A program made the translations under genes and the position numbers. A stretch of DNA of 64,000 bases, from assembly GCA_030428885.1 (NCBI GenBank), contig JAUIEJ010000009.1, forward strand, positions 62,001 to 126,000, in the 5' to 3' direction. This document shows positions 49,398 through 56,979 of the stretch, one piece after another. This DNA comes from Gemmatimonadota bacterium (GTDB lineage Bacteria; Gemmatimonadota; Gemmatimonadetes; Longimicrobiales; Gaopeijiaceae). Every line of letters starts with the position of its first letter. The stretch's first letter is position 1. Under the pieces are notes generated by a model, which saw nothing but the letters and a program-made list of their open reading frames with translations, made no database searches and was not told where the DNA came from.

Positions 49398-49426
49398 ATA
49401 TATCGTCGCTCTATATATCGACGCTC
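49398..49426 (+). promoter_or_regulatory. Tandem ATATATCG repeat, candidate PadR-3 operator
   Basis: Two 14-base direct repeats ATATATCGwCGCTC (49398-49411 and 49413-49426) differ at one base and are 15 bases apart, about 1.5 helical turns. They end 15 bases before the padR-3 start and lie in an AT-rich island between padR-3 and the divergent secreted-protein gene, so they may control both directions. Confidence 0.5.
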
Positions 49427-49441
49427 TCACCAAGAGGCCCC

Positions 49442-49786
49442 ATGCCCGTCGAGATGCAGTCCCTGATCCGCGACGTCAACGAACTCCTCGTCCTGTCGAG
49501 CCTCCGGGAGGGCCCCAAACACGGGTACCAGATCGCCCTGGACGTGGAGTCCGACAGCCGGGGCATGTTCTCATTTCAACACGGCACCCTCTATCCGATC
49601 CTGCACCGCCTGGAGAAGGAGGGGCTGCTGTCGGGACGGTGGTCCAGGGGTCCGGGGCGGCGCCGCAAGGAGTACACCCTCACGGCCCGGGGGCGCACGG
49701 CCCTGGAGGGGCGTTCACGGACGCTGGACGACGTGGTGTCCCGGCTGCTCCAGGTGGTGCGGGGCGCCGAGCCGGAGGCGTCGTGA
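49442..49786 (+). CDS. PadR family transcriptional regulator (padR-3)
   Basis: A 114-residue PadR protein. 'NELLVLSSLREGPKHGYQIA' followed by LDVESDSRGMFSF is the helix-turn-helix; 'QHGTLYPILHRLEKEGLLSG' is the recognition region and 'RRRKEYTLTARGRTALEG' the wing, all canonical. The GTGA overlap with the next gene shows an operon of padR-3, a membrane protein and a MotA/TolQ-like protein. Confidence 0.92.
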   Translation: MPVEMQSLIRDVNELLVLSSLREGPKHGYQIALDVESDSRGMFSFQHGTLYPILHRLEKEGLLSGRWSRGPGRRRKEYTLTARGRTALEGRSRTLDDVVSRLLQVVRGAEPEAS

Positions 49787-50520
49787 GCCGGCCCGCGTCC
49801 CGCCTGCCCCTGGCCGTCCGGTCCCGCCTGGGGCGGGAGCTGGCGGCGGATCTCGAGGGGGCCTACCACGTGCTCCTGGCCCGGGGATGGTCCCGGGAGC
49901 ACGCCCTGGCTCGGGCCCGGGAGCTGGTCCTTCCCGACGACGACGCCCTGGAGCGCCTGGCGGGCGTGCACCGCCCTCTCTACGAGCGGCTGGCGGAGCG
50001 ATTCTCGCCCCACGCGGTGCGGCGGGGCGAGCGGGCGGCCATGGTGGCCGTGGCGGCGGTGACCCTGGCCATGCTCGCCGGCTTCCTCGCGCAGGCCGGC
50101 ATCTTCGTCCACCCCTCGCCGTTCCTGGTGCCCGTCCTGGGGGTGGGATCGGTGACCGTCGCCGCGGTGGCGGCGAAGGCCTTCCACCTCTTCGCCGCGA
50201 AGCCCAGCGACCCCCGCGCCTTGAGACGAGGGCTCGCCGCGCCCCTGGCCGCGGGGGTGGTCACCCTCCTCGCCGGGGCCGGGGGCGCTCTGGTGGACAC
50301 CTATGGCTTCGCGGCCGAGGTGGGCGAGGCGGCCCCCACCACCCTGCTCCCCGTCGTCGTCTTCGTGGGCAGCACCGCCGTGCTGCTCGCCGTGGCCCTG
50401 GGACTCGCCCTGGCCGGCGCCCTGGGGTGGTTCCTCCTGCTGCAGTGGACCGTCGGCATCGAGGCCGACGTCCCTCTTCTTCCGCCCACGTCGGGCCCCA
50501 TCCTGGAGTCGCACCCATGA
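49783..50520 (+). CDS. Membrane protein with cytosolic helical prefix, PadR-linked
   Basis: A 245-residue protein. The first 80 residues are a helical cytosolic domain ('LGRELAADLEGAYHVLLARG' and 'SREHALARARELVLPDDDAL') of the kind fused to permeases controlled by PadR regulators. Four or five membrane helices follow (about 88-105, 113-133, 150-172, 185-225). The segment 'TVAAVAAKAFHLFAAKPSDP' lies between. No known transporter family fits. GTG at 49783 overlaps padR-3; the stop overlaps the MotA/TolQ-like gene by ATGA. Confidence 0.65.
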   Translation: MSRPASRLPLAVRSRLGRELAADLEGAYHVLLARGWSREHALARARELVLPDDDALERLAGVHRPLYERLAERFSPHAVRRGERAAMVAVAAVTLAMLAGFLAQAGIFVHPSPFLVPVLGVGSVTVAAVAAKAFHLFAAKPSDPRALRRGLAAPLAAGVVTLLAGAGGALVDTYGFAAEVGEAAPTTLLPVVVFVGSTAVLLAVALGLALAGALGWFLLLQWTVGIEADVPLLPPTSGPILESHP

Positions 50521-50894
50521 ACTTCATCACCGAAGCCGGAGTCACGAGCTATCCGATTCTGCTGTGCGCCGCCCTCACCGTGGGACTCGCGATTCGAGGG
50601 TTCCTGCGTCTCGGGCGGGGCGAGGCCGCCGATCCCCGCACCGCCACGGGCATCGATGCCGTGCTCTTCTGGGGGGCCTTCGGGGCGGTGGTGGGACTGC
50701 TGGGCACGCTGGGGGGCATCGCCCAGGCCGCCGGAGCCATCGAGCGCGCCGGCGGGGTCGACGCGGGGCTGGCGTGGGGGGGACTCCGGATCGCCCTCCA
50801 TCCGCTGCTCATGGGACTCCTGATCTTCTCCGTGGCCCTGCTGCTGTGGTTCACCCTCCGCACGCGGCAGGTGGGACAGTCGGCCACCGAGTAG
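50517..50894 (+). CDS. MotA/TolQ/ExbB-type proton-channel-like protein
   Basis: A 125-residue membrane protein with a helix near the N-terminus and a hairpin of two helices containing 'VLFWGAFGAVVGLLGTLGGI' and 'GGLRIALHPLLMGLLIFSVA', which matches the core of MotA/TolQ/ExbB subunits (the 'G...GLLGTV..I' pore region). It is much shorter than ExbB (about 230 residues), and no ExbD/TolR/MotB partner lies beside it; the 245-residue upstream protein may take that place. Translation is coupled by ATGA. Confidence 0.7.
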   Translation: MNFITEAGVTSYPILLCAALTVGLAIRGFLRLGRGEAADPRTATGIDAVLFWGAFGAVVGLLGTLGGIAQAAGAIERAGGVDAGLAWGGLRIALHPLLMGLLIFSVALLLWFTLRTRQVGQSATE

Positions 50895-50904
50895 GGGGCC
50901 GCTC

Positions 50905-51279
50905 TCAGGTCGACGCCTTCGACAGGGCTTCGTCGATCAGGGCCCTCCACAGCTCTTCGTCGAGGTCGGGAATCTCGACCCAGGCCTTGAAAACCCGCCC
51001 TGCCGGGGCGAAGGGGCGCCCCACGCCTTCGCCGATCAGAGCCGACACCCGGGCCGGGGTCAGCTTGACCACCAGGTGACCGGTGACGTGGTGGACCGTG
51101 GCCGCGAACCCACCACCGGGCGACGCCCGCAGGCAGTCGAACCCCATGAGGGTCCCCCGCTCGGCGGTCCCGGCCCGGATCGGGACCTCGGCGAGGCGCC
51201 AGAAGAGGGACGGTCCAGGCGGGGTCGGGGACTCGAGATCGTCGGGAGACACGGGCACGCTCCGGGAGAGGGACGTCAT
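50905..51279 (-). CDS. TfoX/YjbR-like small protein
   Basis: A 124-residue cytosolic protein. The C-terminal two-thirds ('GHLVVKLTPARVSALIGEGV' then GRPFAPAGRVFKAWVEIP) have the TfoX_N/YjbR pattern of short proteins with unknown roles; TfoX itself regulates competence but most relatives do not. ATG at 51279 chosen; the frame extends upstream but is Pro/Gly-rich and unlikely to be coding. It is divergent from ppk2 across 132 bases. Confidence 0.65.
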   Translation of the reverse strand: MTSLSRSVPVSPDDLESPTPPGPSLFWRLAEVPIRAGTAERGTLMGFDCLRASPGGGFAATVHHVTGHLVVKLTPARVSALIGEGVGRPFAPAGRVFKAWVEIPDLDEELWRALIDEALSKAST

Positions 51280-51411
51280 GGGCGAGGTCGCCGGGTCGTA
51301 CGGAGGCCGGACGTCCGGATTACCGCTGCCGGGCCGCGACGGGGTTGGGCCGGGAGCACCCGGCTCGCTATGATCGATTTCCGGTCCACATCCCCCCGGG
51401 AGGAGTCCCCC

Positions 51412-52290
51412 ATGCACCCCGTGCCCTCACCCTACCTCGTGCCCTTCGACGGATCGTTCCGCATCGGCGCCGCGCCCACGGCACCCCCCGACGACACGCC
51501 GAAGGACAAGGTCCTGGAGAAGCGCCTCGAAGACCTCAACGAGGAGCTGGCCGACCTGCAGCGGGTGCTCTACGCCCACGACCGGTACGCCGTGCTCCTG
51601 GTCTTCCAGGCCATGGACGCCGCGGGCAAGGACGGGACCATCCGGAAGGTGCTCCGGGGCGTGAATCCCGCGGGGTGTCAGGTGTTCTCGTTCAAGCAGC
51701 CGTCCAAGGAGGAGTTGGACCACGACTTTCTCTGGCGCGTGGCCCAGCGGCTCCCGGAGCGGGGGCGCATCGGGGTGTTCAATCGGAGCCACTACGAGGA
51801 GGTCCTGGTGGTTCGGGTCCACCCCGAATACCTGGACGGCCAGCGCCTTCCCGTGGCCGACGCCGGATCCGAGGCGTTCTGGAATCGGCGCCTCAACGCC
51901 ATCGGCGACTGGGAGCGCCACCTGGCCGACACGGGGACGGTGGTTCTGAAGTTCTTCCTGAACGTGTCGAAGGAGGAACAGCGTCAGCGCTTCCTGGCCC
52001 GCCTGGACGAGCCCGAGAAGAACTGGAAGTTCTCGGTGGGCGACGTGAAGGAACGGGGCCACTGGGACGCCTACATGGCGGCGTACGAGGCGGCACTGGC
52101 GGCCACCTCCCGGCCCTGGGCCCCCTGGTACTCGATCCCCGCCGACGACAAGGACTACATGCGCCTGACCGTGGCGGGCATCGTGTCGGACACCCTGAAG
52201 AGCCTGCCCCTGGCCTACCCGCCGGTAGCCGACGCGGACCGGGCCCGTTTCGCCGAGATGCGCACCCTTCTGGAGAACCAGGCCGAGTAG
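51412..52290 (+). CDS. ppk2: Polyphosphate:nucleotide phosphotransferase PPK2
   Basis: A 292-residue kinase that uses polyphosphate to phosphorylate AMP, ADP or GDP. Walker A 'AMDAAGKDGTIR' (67-78), Walker B-like 'GVFNRSHYEEVLVVRVHP', and the lid 'NVSKEEQRQRFLARLDEPEK' followed by 'NWKFSVGDVKER' are the family's diagnostic motifs, at family length. ATG has GGGAGGAG upstream. Class (AMP- or ADP-specific) cannot be decided by eye. It stands alone, converging on the TPR gene after 13 bases. Confidence 0.94.
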   Translation: MHPVPSPYLVPFDGSFRIGAAPTAPPDDTPKDKVLEKRLEDLNEELADLQRVLYAHDRYAVLLVFQAMDAAGKDGTIRKVLRGVNPAGCQVFSFKQPSKEELDHDFLWRVAQRLPERGRIGVFNRSHYEEVLVVRVHPEYLDGQRLPVADAGSEAFWNRRLNAIGDWERHLADTGTVVLKFFLNVSKEEQRQRFLARLDEPEKNWKFSVGDVKERGHWDAYMAAYEAALAATSRPWAPWYSIPADDKDYMRLTVAGIVSDTLKSLPLAYPPVADADRARFAEMRTLLENQAE

Positions 52291-52303
52291 ATCCGCCCCG
52301 GTT

Positions 52304-53236
52304 CTACCGCCTCCGCACGTAGAGGCCGTCGAAGGTCACGACCCAGGTCTCGCCGCCGTCGTTGGACTGCTCGAAGACCTGGCGGACCGTGTCGGGATGA
52401 ACGTCGAAGAACGTCAGCTTCTGGGGAATGCTGTCTCCCGCCGGGGAGATCGTGTGGCCCCGGAAGCGCATCGCGCCGTCGGAATAGTGCCCGTCGTAGT
52501 AGTCGAGGGTGTTGCCCTGATCGGCCACCCAGAGCTGGCGCCAGCGCGGCTCCCGGAAGGTCGACCGGTCGACCCAGTTGAAGCTCTTCCCTTCCCGGCC
52601 GCCGACGTTGGTCCAGTTCTCCAACAGGGCGCACTGGCCCAGCATGGGCTCGATGATGTTGGTGCCGGCCTGGGTCCCGCCCACGTAGACGTCCCAGGTG
52701 CCGATCCAGAAGTCGAACTGTCGGATCACCTCGTCGTCGCGGCAGGGCCAGGCGGCGGCCTCCACCGCCTGCACCACCGCCTGGAACCGGGGATTCTCCG
52801 CCAGGGGGGCGAAATCGGGGATCCCGGTCAGGGTGCCACCCCCGCCGATGCCGGCGACGGGCTGGATGCGTTCAAGGGCGGTGAGGGCCTCGTCGGTGCG
52901 GTCCAGACGAACGAGGGCGCGGGCCTGGAAGACGTAGAGGAAGGGCGTCTGGAGGCCGGCGCCGGGCACCCGATCGAACGCGGCCAGCGCCTCGTCTTCG
53001 CGGCCGATCTCCATCAGGGCCCGACCGAGGCGAAGCCACGCCAGACCGTCGGACGGGTCCGCGTCCACCACGCCCCGGTAGGCGTCGGCGGCGGCGGCCC
53101 AGTCCCCGGACTGGTAGACGGCCGCCGCCGCCGCGGCGGCCTCCGAGGGGGGGGCGGCCTGGGCCCGGGCCCCCGGTGCGAAGAGGAGTCCCCCCAGAAG
53201 GAGGAGTGCCGTCGATCGGGCGAGCGTCCCCATCAT
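52304..53236 (-). CDS. Exported TPR plus DUF1579-like protein
   Basis: A 310-residue secreted protein. Signal peptide to about 26; two TPR-like helical repeats at about 35-130 ('YQSGDWAAAADAYRGVVDAD', 'GRALMEIGREDEALAAFDRV'); then a C-terminal domain with 'FDFWIGTWDVYVGGTQAGT' and 'ENWTNVGGREGKSFNWVD', the calycin-like DUF1579 pattern. The neighbouring gene carries a related domain, so a local duplication is likely. ATG at 53236 overlaps the stop of that gene. Confidence 0.75.
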   Translation of the reverse strand: MMGTLARSTALLLLGGLLFAPGARAQAAPPSEAAAAAAAVYQSGDWAAAADAYRGVVDADPSDGLAWLRLGRALMEIGREDEALAAFDRVPGAGLQTPFLYVFQARALVRLDRTDEALTALERIQPVAGIGGGGTLTGIPDFAPLAENPRFQAVVQAVEAAAWPCRDDEVIRQFDFWIGTWDVYVGGTQAGTNIIEPMLGQCALLENWTNVGGREGKSFNWVDRSTFREPRWRQLWVADQGNTLDYYDGHYSDGAMRFRGHTISPAGDSIPQKLTFFDVHPDTVRQVFEQSNDGGETWVVTFDGLYVRRR

Positions 53237-53841
53237 CGTCCGTCCTCGCCGGGCATCCGGCGCTCGAAGTCCATGGTCCATTGCGTCGTCCAGTTCTCCC
53301 CGCCGTCGTTCGAAACGGCGTAGTCCCAGCCGGCCGCGTCGTCGCCCACGTCGAACCACCGGATCCGGGTGCGGAGCGGGCCGTCGCCGTCGCCGTCGGA
53401 CAGGAAATCGCCTGCTCCATCGGTGAGGGTCCCGGTCCACCGGCCCACCCGCCCCGGAGCGTCGGTGGAGAGCCAGGTGATCACCCAGTGCTCCGCCGTC
53501 GGGTCGTAGTACCGCGTGCCCATGCCGCTCATGGGCCGCGGGCCGAAGGCACCCGACGCATAATCCACCAGCACGCACCCGCCGGCCCGCTTCTCGGCCA
53601 CCCACGACTGGGTCGTCTCCCGCCACGATCCGTCGGGAAGGAGAAAGCGCGACTCCACCGCCCACGTGCCCGGCCAGAAGTCGAAGGCGTGAAACGGCTC
53701 GGCGTCGCAGGCCGGATCGTGGGCCTCGGCGGCGGCCATGGGCCCTTGAGCCGACAGCGGCACCGGAAGGGTCCACGACGCGATCAGTGCGGTCACCACC
53801 GCCGCGCCGTGACCCGTGCATCGGTTCGCTCGCTTCGTCAT
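53233..53841 (-). CDS. Exported DUF1579-like protein
   Basis: A 202-residue protein: signal peptide about 1-32 (…TLPVPLSAQ), then 'FHAFDFWPGTWAVESRFLLP', 'YYDPTAEHWVITWLSTDAPG' and 'TRIRWFDVGDDAAGWDYAVS', the same calycin-like fold as the C-terminal half of its downstream neighbour. Two Cys (CDAEP, GGCVLV) may be bridged. ATG at 53841 has GGGAGGGG upstream. Divergent from the MocR-type regulator across 116 bases. Confidence 0.75.
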   Translation of the reverse strand: MTKRANRCTGHGAAVVTALIASWTLPVPLSAQGPMAAAEAHDPACDAEPFHAFDFWPGTWAVESRFLLPDGSWRETTQSWVAEKRAGGCVLVDYASGAFGPRPMSGMGTRYYDPTAEHWVITWLSTDAPGRVGRWTGTLTDGAGDFLSDGDGDGPLRTRIRWFDVGDDAAGWDYAVSNDGGENWTTQWTMDFERRMPGEDGR

Positions 53842-53914
53842 CCCCCCTCCCGGCCACCGCCTGTTCGGTTCATGGACAAAACTCCGCCGATACCGGTTGG
53901 CCCTCAAGAGCCGG

Positions 53915-53939
53915 AATGGTCATGTTCGAGCATACCATT
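53915..53939 (+). promoter_or_regulatory. Inverted repeat AATGGT-N13-ACCATT, candidate MocR operator
   Basis: Perfect 6-base arms at 53915-53920 and 53934-53939, extended inwards by ATG/CAT with a one-base bulge, ending 18 bases before the regulator's GTG start. MocR/GntR regulators usually bind such repeats in the intergenic region. It might control both the regulator and the divergent DUF1579 gene. Confidence 0.45.
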
Positions 53940-53957
53940 TACCCCGGATGAACCGCC

Positions 53958-55415
53958 GTGCCGCGAAGATCCCAGGGGACCATTCCCCTCCTCACCCTCG
54001 ATCCCGGGGCGGCGAACCCCCTCTACCGGCAGCTCGCCGACGCGCTCCGGCGCGCCATTCTCGAGGGCCGGGTCGCCCCGGGCACCCGCCTGCCCTCCAC
54101 CCGCTCCCTGGCCGACGACCTGGCCGTGTCACGCTCCACCGTGGTCACGGCGTTCGAACAACTGAACGCCGAGGGATACCTGGTGAGTCGGGTCGGATCG
54201 GGCACATCGGTGCCCGGTGATCTCCCCGTGGCCTCGGCGGGCCCCCTCCCCACGGGCCCGGGAGACGGCACGGCCGCGCGCCCCTGGGCCCCGCCCCCGC
54301 CCCGGCCGTTCCGGCCCGGGATTCCCGCCCTGGACGAGTTCGGCCGAGGCCCCTTCGGCCGCATGCTGCGGAGCGTCTGGCGGAGCCCGGACGCCCACGC
54401 CCTGGCCCTCACCCCGCCGGCCGGCGACCCCGACCTCCGGGTGGCCGTGGCCCGGCACCTCCGGGGCAGCCGGAACGTGCGCTGCTCCCCCGAGGACGTA
54501 CTCGTCACCTTCGGCGCCCAGGAGGGACTGGCCGTGGCATTCGAGGCCGTGGCGGGCCCGGGGCGGGAGGTGTGGATGGAGCATCCCGGATACATCGGAG
54601 CCCGCCACGCCGCCGAGAGCGTGGGCGCACGACCGGTGCCCGTCCCCCTCGACGAGCACGGACTCGACGTCGCCGCGGGGCGACGGCGCTGGCCCGACGC
54701 CGTGGCCGCCTACGTCACCCCGTCGCACCAGTTCCCCACGGGCTGCACCCTCTCCCTCCCCCGCCGCCTGGAACTCCTGGAGTGGGCGGCCGAGGGCGAC
54801 CGCTGGATCGTGGAGGACGACTACGACTCGGAGTTCCGTCTCGCGGGGCGCCCCCTGCCGGCCCTCCAGGGGCTGGACGAAGCCGGACGGGTCGTGTACG
54901 TGGGGACGTTCTCCAAGTCGTTGGCGCCGTCTCTGCGCCTGGGGTGGATCGTGGTGCCCGAGCCCCTCCGCAGCCGGGCCCTGGGGTTGCGACTGGCCCG
55001 GGCGGGTGCCGGCAGCCCCTGGCTCCAGCAGGCCCTGGCCCGGTTCATGGAGGAGGGCCATTTCGCCCGGCACATCCGTCGGACCCGCCGGCTCTACCGG
55101 GCCCGCCGGGCCGCGCTGGCCCAGGCCGTGGCCACCCACCTCTCACCGCGGGGGGTGGTCCTCCGGGAACCCACCGGCGCCATGCACGCCCTCCTCGATC
55201 TTCCGCCGGGACTCCGGGCCGCCGCCGTGGCCCGCTCCGCCCGGGACCGGGAGGTCGAGGTGCTTCCCCTGGACTACTTCGCCATTCCCCCGGACACCGA
55301 CGTGGGCGAGGCGCTGCTCCTGGGCTTCGCCGGGTACGACGAGGCGGCCATCGCCGACGGCGCGGCGAGGCTGGCCCGGGCTCTGGACGACGTGGGGGAG
55401 GCGCCCCCCCACTGA
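53958..55415 (+). CDS. MocR/PdxR-type regulator (GntR wHTH plus aminotransferase-like domain)
   Basis: A 485-residue fusion: GntR winged helix at about 10-80 ('NPLYRQLADALRRAILEGRV', 'RLPSTRSLADDLAVSRSTVV') and a fold-type I PLP aminotransferase domain from about 115. The PLP lysine is Lys 320 in 'VGTFSKSLAPSLRLGW', preceded by 'VEDDYDSEFR'. Family members control pyridoxal or amine/taurine genes and respond to PLP. Start is GTG at 53958. The neighbouring aldo/keto reductase (55478) may be a target. Confidence 0.92.
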   Translation: MPRRSQGTIPLLTLDPGAANPLYRQLADALRRAILEGRVAPGTRLPSTRSLADDLAVSRSTVVTAFEQLNAEGYLVSRVGSGTSVPGDLPVASAGPLPTGPGDGTAARPWAPPPPRPFRPGIPALDEFGRGPFGRMLRSVWRSPDAHALALTPPAGDPDLRVAVARHLRGSRNVRCSPEDVLVTFGAQEGLAVAFEAVAGPGREVWMEHPGYIGARHAAESVGARPVPVPLDEHGLDVAAGRRRWPDAVAAYVTPSHQFPTGCTLSLPRRLELLEWAAEGDRWIVEDDYDSEFRLAGRPLPALQGLDEAGRVVYVGTFSKSLAPSLRLGWIVVPEPLRSRALGLRLARAGAGSPWLQQALARFMEEGHFARHIRRTRRLYRARRAALAQAVATHLSPRGVVLREPTGAMHALLDLPPGLRAAAVARSARDREVEVLPLDYFAIPPDTDVGEALLLGFAGYDEAAIADGAARLARALDDVGEAPPH

Positions 55416-55477
55416 ACCGTGCGTCCACCTTCGTGGTAGTGACGACTCTCCTTCGCCTCTTCCCGTGAGCCTCCATC

Positions 55478-56488
55478 ATGACCGACTCCACCACCCGTTC
55501 CCGCCCCCTGGGCCGTACCTCCACGACGATCCACCCCATCGGCCTCGGCTGCATGGGCATGTCGGAGTTCTACGGGCCCGCCATGGACGAGGGCGCGGCC
55601 GAGCGCTTCCTCCACGAGGCCGTGGAGCGGGGCGTCGACCACTTCGACACCGCCGAGATGTACGGCATCGGCCACAACGAGTCCCTCGTGGGACGCGCAC
55701 TGCGCGACCGTCGGGACGGACTGACCATCGCCACCAAGTTCGGCCCGCTCCGGGACCCCGAGACCGGTGCCTTCACGGGCATCGACGGGTCTCCGGCCAA
55801 CGTGCGCCGGGCCTCGGAAGGCAGCCTGGCCCGGCTCGGCATGGAGCGCATCGACCTCTACTACCTGCACCGGGTCGATCCCTCCACCCCCATCGAAGAA
55901 ACGGTGGGGGCCATGGCCCGCCTGGTGGACGACGGGAAGGTGGGCGCCCTGGGCCTCTCCGAGGCCAGTGCCGAGACCGTTCGCCGGGCCCACGCGGTGC
56001 ACCCCATCTCGGCCCTCCAGACCGAATACTCCATCTTCAGCCGCCACGTCGAAGACGAGATCCTCCCCACCTGCCGGGAGCTGGGCATCACTCTCGTGGC
56101 CTACTCGCCTCTGGGCCGGGGACTCCTCACGGGTCGGTTCACCGAATCCGACCGACCCTCGGGCGACGCCGACTTCCGGGGCGGCGGCGGGCAGCCCCGA
56201 TTCGAGGGGGAGAACTACGACGCGAACCTGCGTCTCGTGGACACCGTACGCTCGGTGGCCCGGCGCCACGAGGTGCTGCCGGCCCAGGTGGCTCTGGCCT
56301 GGGTGCTCTCCCGGGGCGACGACGTGGTGGCCATTCCCGGCACCACCAAGTCGAAGCACCTCGTCTCCAACCTGGGCGCCCTGGACGTGGCCCTCACCGA
56401 CGCCGACCTCGAGACGCTGAACGCCCTGAGCGACCAGGTGAAGGGGGAGCGGTACAACGAGGGAAGCATGCAGAGCGTGCAGCAGTAG
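55478..56488 (+). CDS. Aldo/keto reductase
   Basis: A 336-residue NADPH-dependent TIM-barrel reductase. N-terminal 'IHPIGLGCMGMSEFYG', catalytic Asp/Tyr in 'HFDTAEMYGIGHNESLVG', Lys in 'IATKFGPLRD', His in 'DLYYLHRVDPSTPIEE', cofactor region 'IPGTTKSKHLVSNLGAL'. The pattern fits the AKR13/YakC-like subgroup that reduces aldehydes such as pyridoxal or methylglyoxal. The upstream MocR regulator makes pyridoxal a fair guess (pyridoxal reductase), which is inference. Confidence 0.92.
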   Translation: MTDSTTRSRPLGRTSTTIHPIGLGCMGMSEFYGPAMDEGAAERFLHEAVERGVDHFDTAEMYGIGHNESLVGRALRDRRDGLTIATKFGPLRDPETGAFTGIDGSPANVRRASEGSLARLGMERIDLYYLHRVDPSTPIEETVGAMARLVDDGKVGALGLSEASAETVRRAHAVHPISALQTEYSIFSRHVEDEILPTCRELGITLVAYSPLGRGLLTGRFTESDRPSGDADFRGGGGQPRFEGENYDANLRLVDTVRSVARRHEVLPAQVALAWVLSRGDDVVAIPGTTKSKHLVSNLGALDVALTDADLETLNALSDQVKGERYNEGSMQSVQQ

Positions 56489-56596
56489 CCCGGGTCGGTC
56501 GATCCCCTGGGCGCCGGACCACAGGCGCACAGGGGCGTTGGCCGACACCCGCGTAGGGCTTTTCCCGATGGGGCACGGCCCCTCCCCGGACCGAAC

Positions 56597-56608
56597 GTGC
56601 ATATGCAC
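56597..56608 (+). promoter_or_regulatory. 12-base perfect palindrome upstream of the DUF134/cytochrome operon
   Basis: GTGCATATGCAC is a perfect palindrome 23 bases before the DUF134 start, the only AT-rich patch in the 143-base gap. It is a plausible operator for the DUF134 regulator or a global regulator; it is not a standard FNR or NarL site. The rest of the gap (56489-56596) holds nothing else I can support. Confidence 0.5.
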
Positions 56609-56631
56609 ACAATCGCCCCGGGAGGACCGCC

Positions 56632-56979
56632 GTGCCCCGTCCGCGCAAAGATCGCATCTGCCGCCAGTTCCAGGGCCTTCGGGTGTTCGTGCCCTGCGGG
56701 GCCGAGGCCGATGGTGAACTGAAGTTCCAGCGCCTCGCCTTCGATGAGCTCGAGGCCCTCTGCCTCTGCGATCTCGAAGGAATGACCCAGGCGGAGGCCG
56801 GGGCGCAGATGGGCGTGTCCCGGGGCACGGTCCAGCGGCTCCTGGGGCGGGCCCGGGCCACGGTGGTCCGGGCTCTCCTGGAGTCCCACGCCCTGGTCCT
56901 GGGCCGGGAGACCGATCCCGACGCCTCGGCGCCCCCGGAGCGTCCCACGCTCGTGGAAGCCGCGGGAGTCCCGTCATGA
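56632..56979 (+). CDS. DUF134 family helix-turn-helix protein
   Basis: A 115-residue protein. 'PRPRKDRICRQFQGLRVFVP' at the start and 'LKFQRLAFDELEALCLCDLE' then GMTQAEAGAQMGVSRGTVQRLL are the DUF134 signature; the second half is a sigma-70 region-4-like HTH. GTG start at 56632 with GGGAGGA upstream. It is probably a DNA-binding regulator of the downstream genes, which it overlaps by 4 bases (ATGA). Confidence 0.9.
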   Translation: MPRPRKDRICRQFQGLRVFVPCGAEADGELKFQRLAFDELEALCLCDLEGMTQAEAGAQMGVSRGTVQRLLGRARATVVRALLESHALVLGRETDPDASAPPERPTLVEAAGVPS

